Assembly: GCA_005281725.1 (NCBI GenBank)
Contig: SSBO01000012.1
Location: 18,786,458 to 18,850,457, forward strand
Reading direction: 5' to 3'
Length of the DNA: 64,000 bases
Source: Wuchereria bancrofti
Taxonomy: Eukaryota > Nematoda > Chromadorea > Rhabditida > Onchocercidae
Part shown: positions 63,250 through 64,000 of the stretch, piece by piece
Numbering within the stretch: the stretch's first letter is position 1
Layout: each line of letters begins with the position of its first letter
The notes under the pieces: generated by a model
Told to the model about the DNA's origin: nothing
The model's input: the letters and a program-made list of their open reading frames with translations, nothing else
The model's database searches: none
Program-made: the position numbers and the translations under genes

Positions 63250-64000
63250 ATGGCAGTGTTGGATACAGAGGTTTGTTTCTATTCTTCGATTTAATATTTG
63301 TGGAAAAATTAACTTCAAACATAATTTTCTAGTATTTTCACTGAAAAAAATATTGCAAAATGTTTTGCATACAAAATGAATAAATGTTAGAAACGAAGAA
63401 AGAAAGAAAAAACTTAAGCTTAATTAATTATTATAAAAAAATATATATATAAGATAGTTTGGATATTAAGTACTAATTATACTTCTGTTTCGACGTAATT
63501 CTTTTAAATTAAAAAATTTTTTTTCCTAAATAACAAATTTTTCGTTAATTTTATCCCAATCATTGATAATTATTTATTTTAATCGATTTTTAATGCAGGT
63601 AAAATGTGAGCATATGTGGCCAACACCAGTAGATATGGCGTTATTAAAGGGTAAGCCACGTTCCGAATGGACACAGCCGGAGCCTATGTCAGTTCAAGAA
63701 ATAGATTTCTACCTGGGACGTGTTCCGGAATGGTATATCGAACTGAAATTTCTAAAAAAACCTGGTATTCACTCTTAAGTAATTTTTCAGTTCAACTGCT
63801 TCTATTTTTATTTATTTAATTATTAATTATTCAAATTTAATTTTTTTAATCACCAAATTGCATAAATTTTTTTTAATTACTAATAAAAATGAGTTCAACT
63901 CATTAATTACTCAATTATTATGTAAATGTAATTAGTTAAATCAAGTTTAGGTTTAAAAATACCTTCAGGAGATTATCTCTTAGCACGTGGTCATGATAAC
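63250..64000 (+). CDS. 5' part of an unrecognised conserved-looking protein gene
   Basis: Three exons: 63250-63270 (MAVLDTE), 63599-63764 and 63951-64000, running off the window. Phases fit: exon 2 ends one base into a Gly codon at a GTATTC donor, and exon 3 begins GT after TTTAG. Exon 2 encodes CEHMWPTPVDMALLKGKPR, then EWTQPEPMSVQEIDFYLGR and VPEWYIELKFLKKP. Exon 3 gives LKIPSGDYLLARGHDN. Base composition is much less AT-biased than the surroundings, as expected of coding DNA. No signal peptide or membrane segment is visible so far. Reading exon 2 through its donor would give a stop after PGIHS at 63778, so a short form is possible. I cannot name the family. Confidence 0.7.

Overview
The window looks like a draft scaffold from a parasitic, probably filarial or other spirurid, nematode. 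The base composition is very AT-rich. Genes have short exons with TTTCAG-type acceptors, and several start codons sit just downstream of acceptor-like sites that could take a spliced leader. The gene content is also nematode-like: a cuticle collagen, an aspin-type (Pepsin-I3) inhibitor and a tandem pair of SLC19 vitamin carriers. I saw no rRNA, tRNA, CRISPR or bacterial-type features.

The window is not one continuous locus. Single Ns at 15395, 21333, 22610, 23712, 29545, 31015, 39041, 47512, 51040, 53545, 56731 and 59597, plus a 12-N run at 25822-25833, separate 14 contigs. Nearly every contig begins by repeating sequence already present to its left, either exactly or with allele-like differences. 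Positions 15396 to about 33334 are essentially a second telling of 3081-15394. The non-redundant order is about 1-15394, then 33335-39040, 40094-47511, 48881-51039, 52682-53544, 55199-56730, 58265-59596 and 61036-64000.

Minus-strand genes along that path are: a degenerate coding stretch (about 240-910); a six-exon 1-acyl-glycerol-3-phosphate acyltransferase (1237-3664, 266 aa); a five-exon cuticle collagen (6221-7929, 291 aa); a secreted Pepsin-I3 protein (10457-12289, 142 aa); and two tandem nine-exon SLC19 thiamine/folate-type transporters (32664-37231, 446 aa; 41197-46260, 462 aa). I rebuilt all of these exon by exon, and splice phases and lengths close without leftover bases.

On the plus strand, 49918-55498 holds a decayed fibulin/hemicentin-like 3' gene end with in-frame stops and frame changes. 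About 59111-59310 holds a frameshifted MRGBP (CT20)-like remnant. At 63250-64000 a real-looking gene of unknown function begins and runs off the window. The rest is AT-rich intergenic DNA with microsatellites, a hairpin-bearing dispersed repeat, a minisatellite and a 430-bp presence/absence variant between contigs.

Functionally the intact genes fit a parasitic nematode: membrane lipid synthesis, cuticle building, protease inhibition at a secreted surface, and vitamin uptake. No operon or shared pathway links them. No convincing novel system was found. The most useful observations are the scaffold redundancy, the tandem transporter pair with one GC-AG intron, and the decaying genes on the right.
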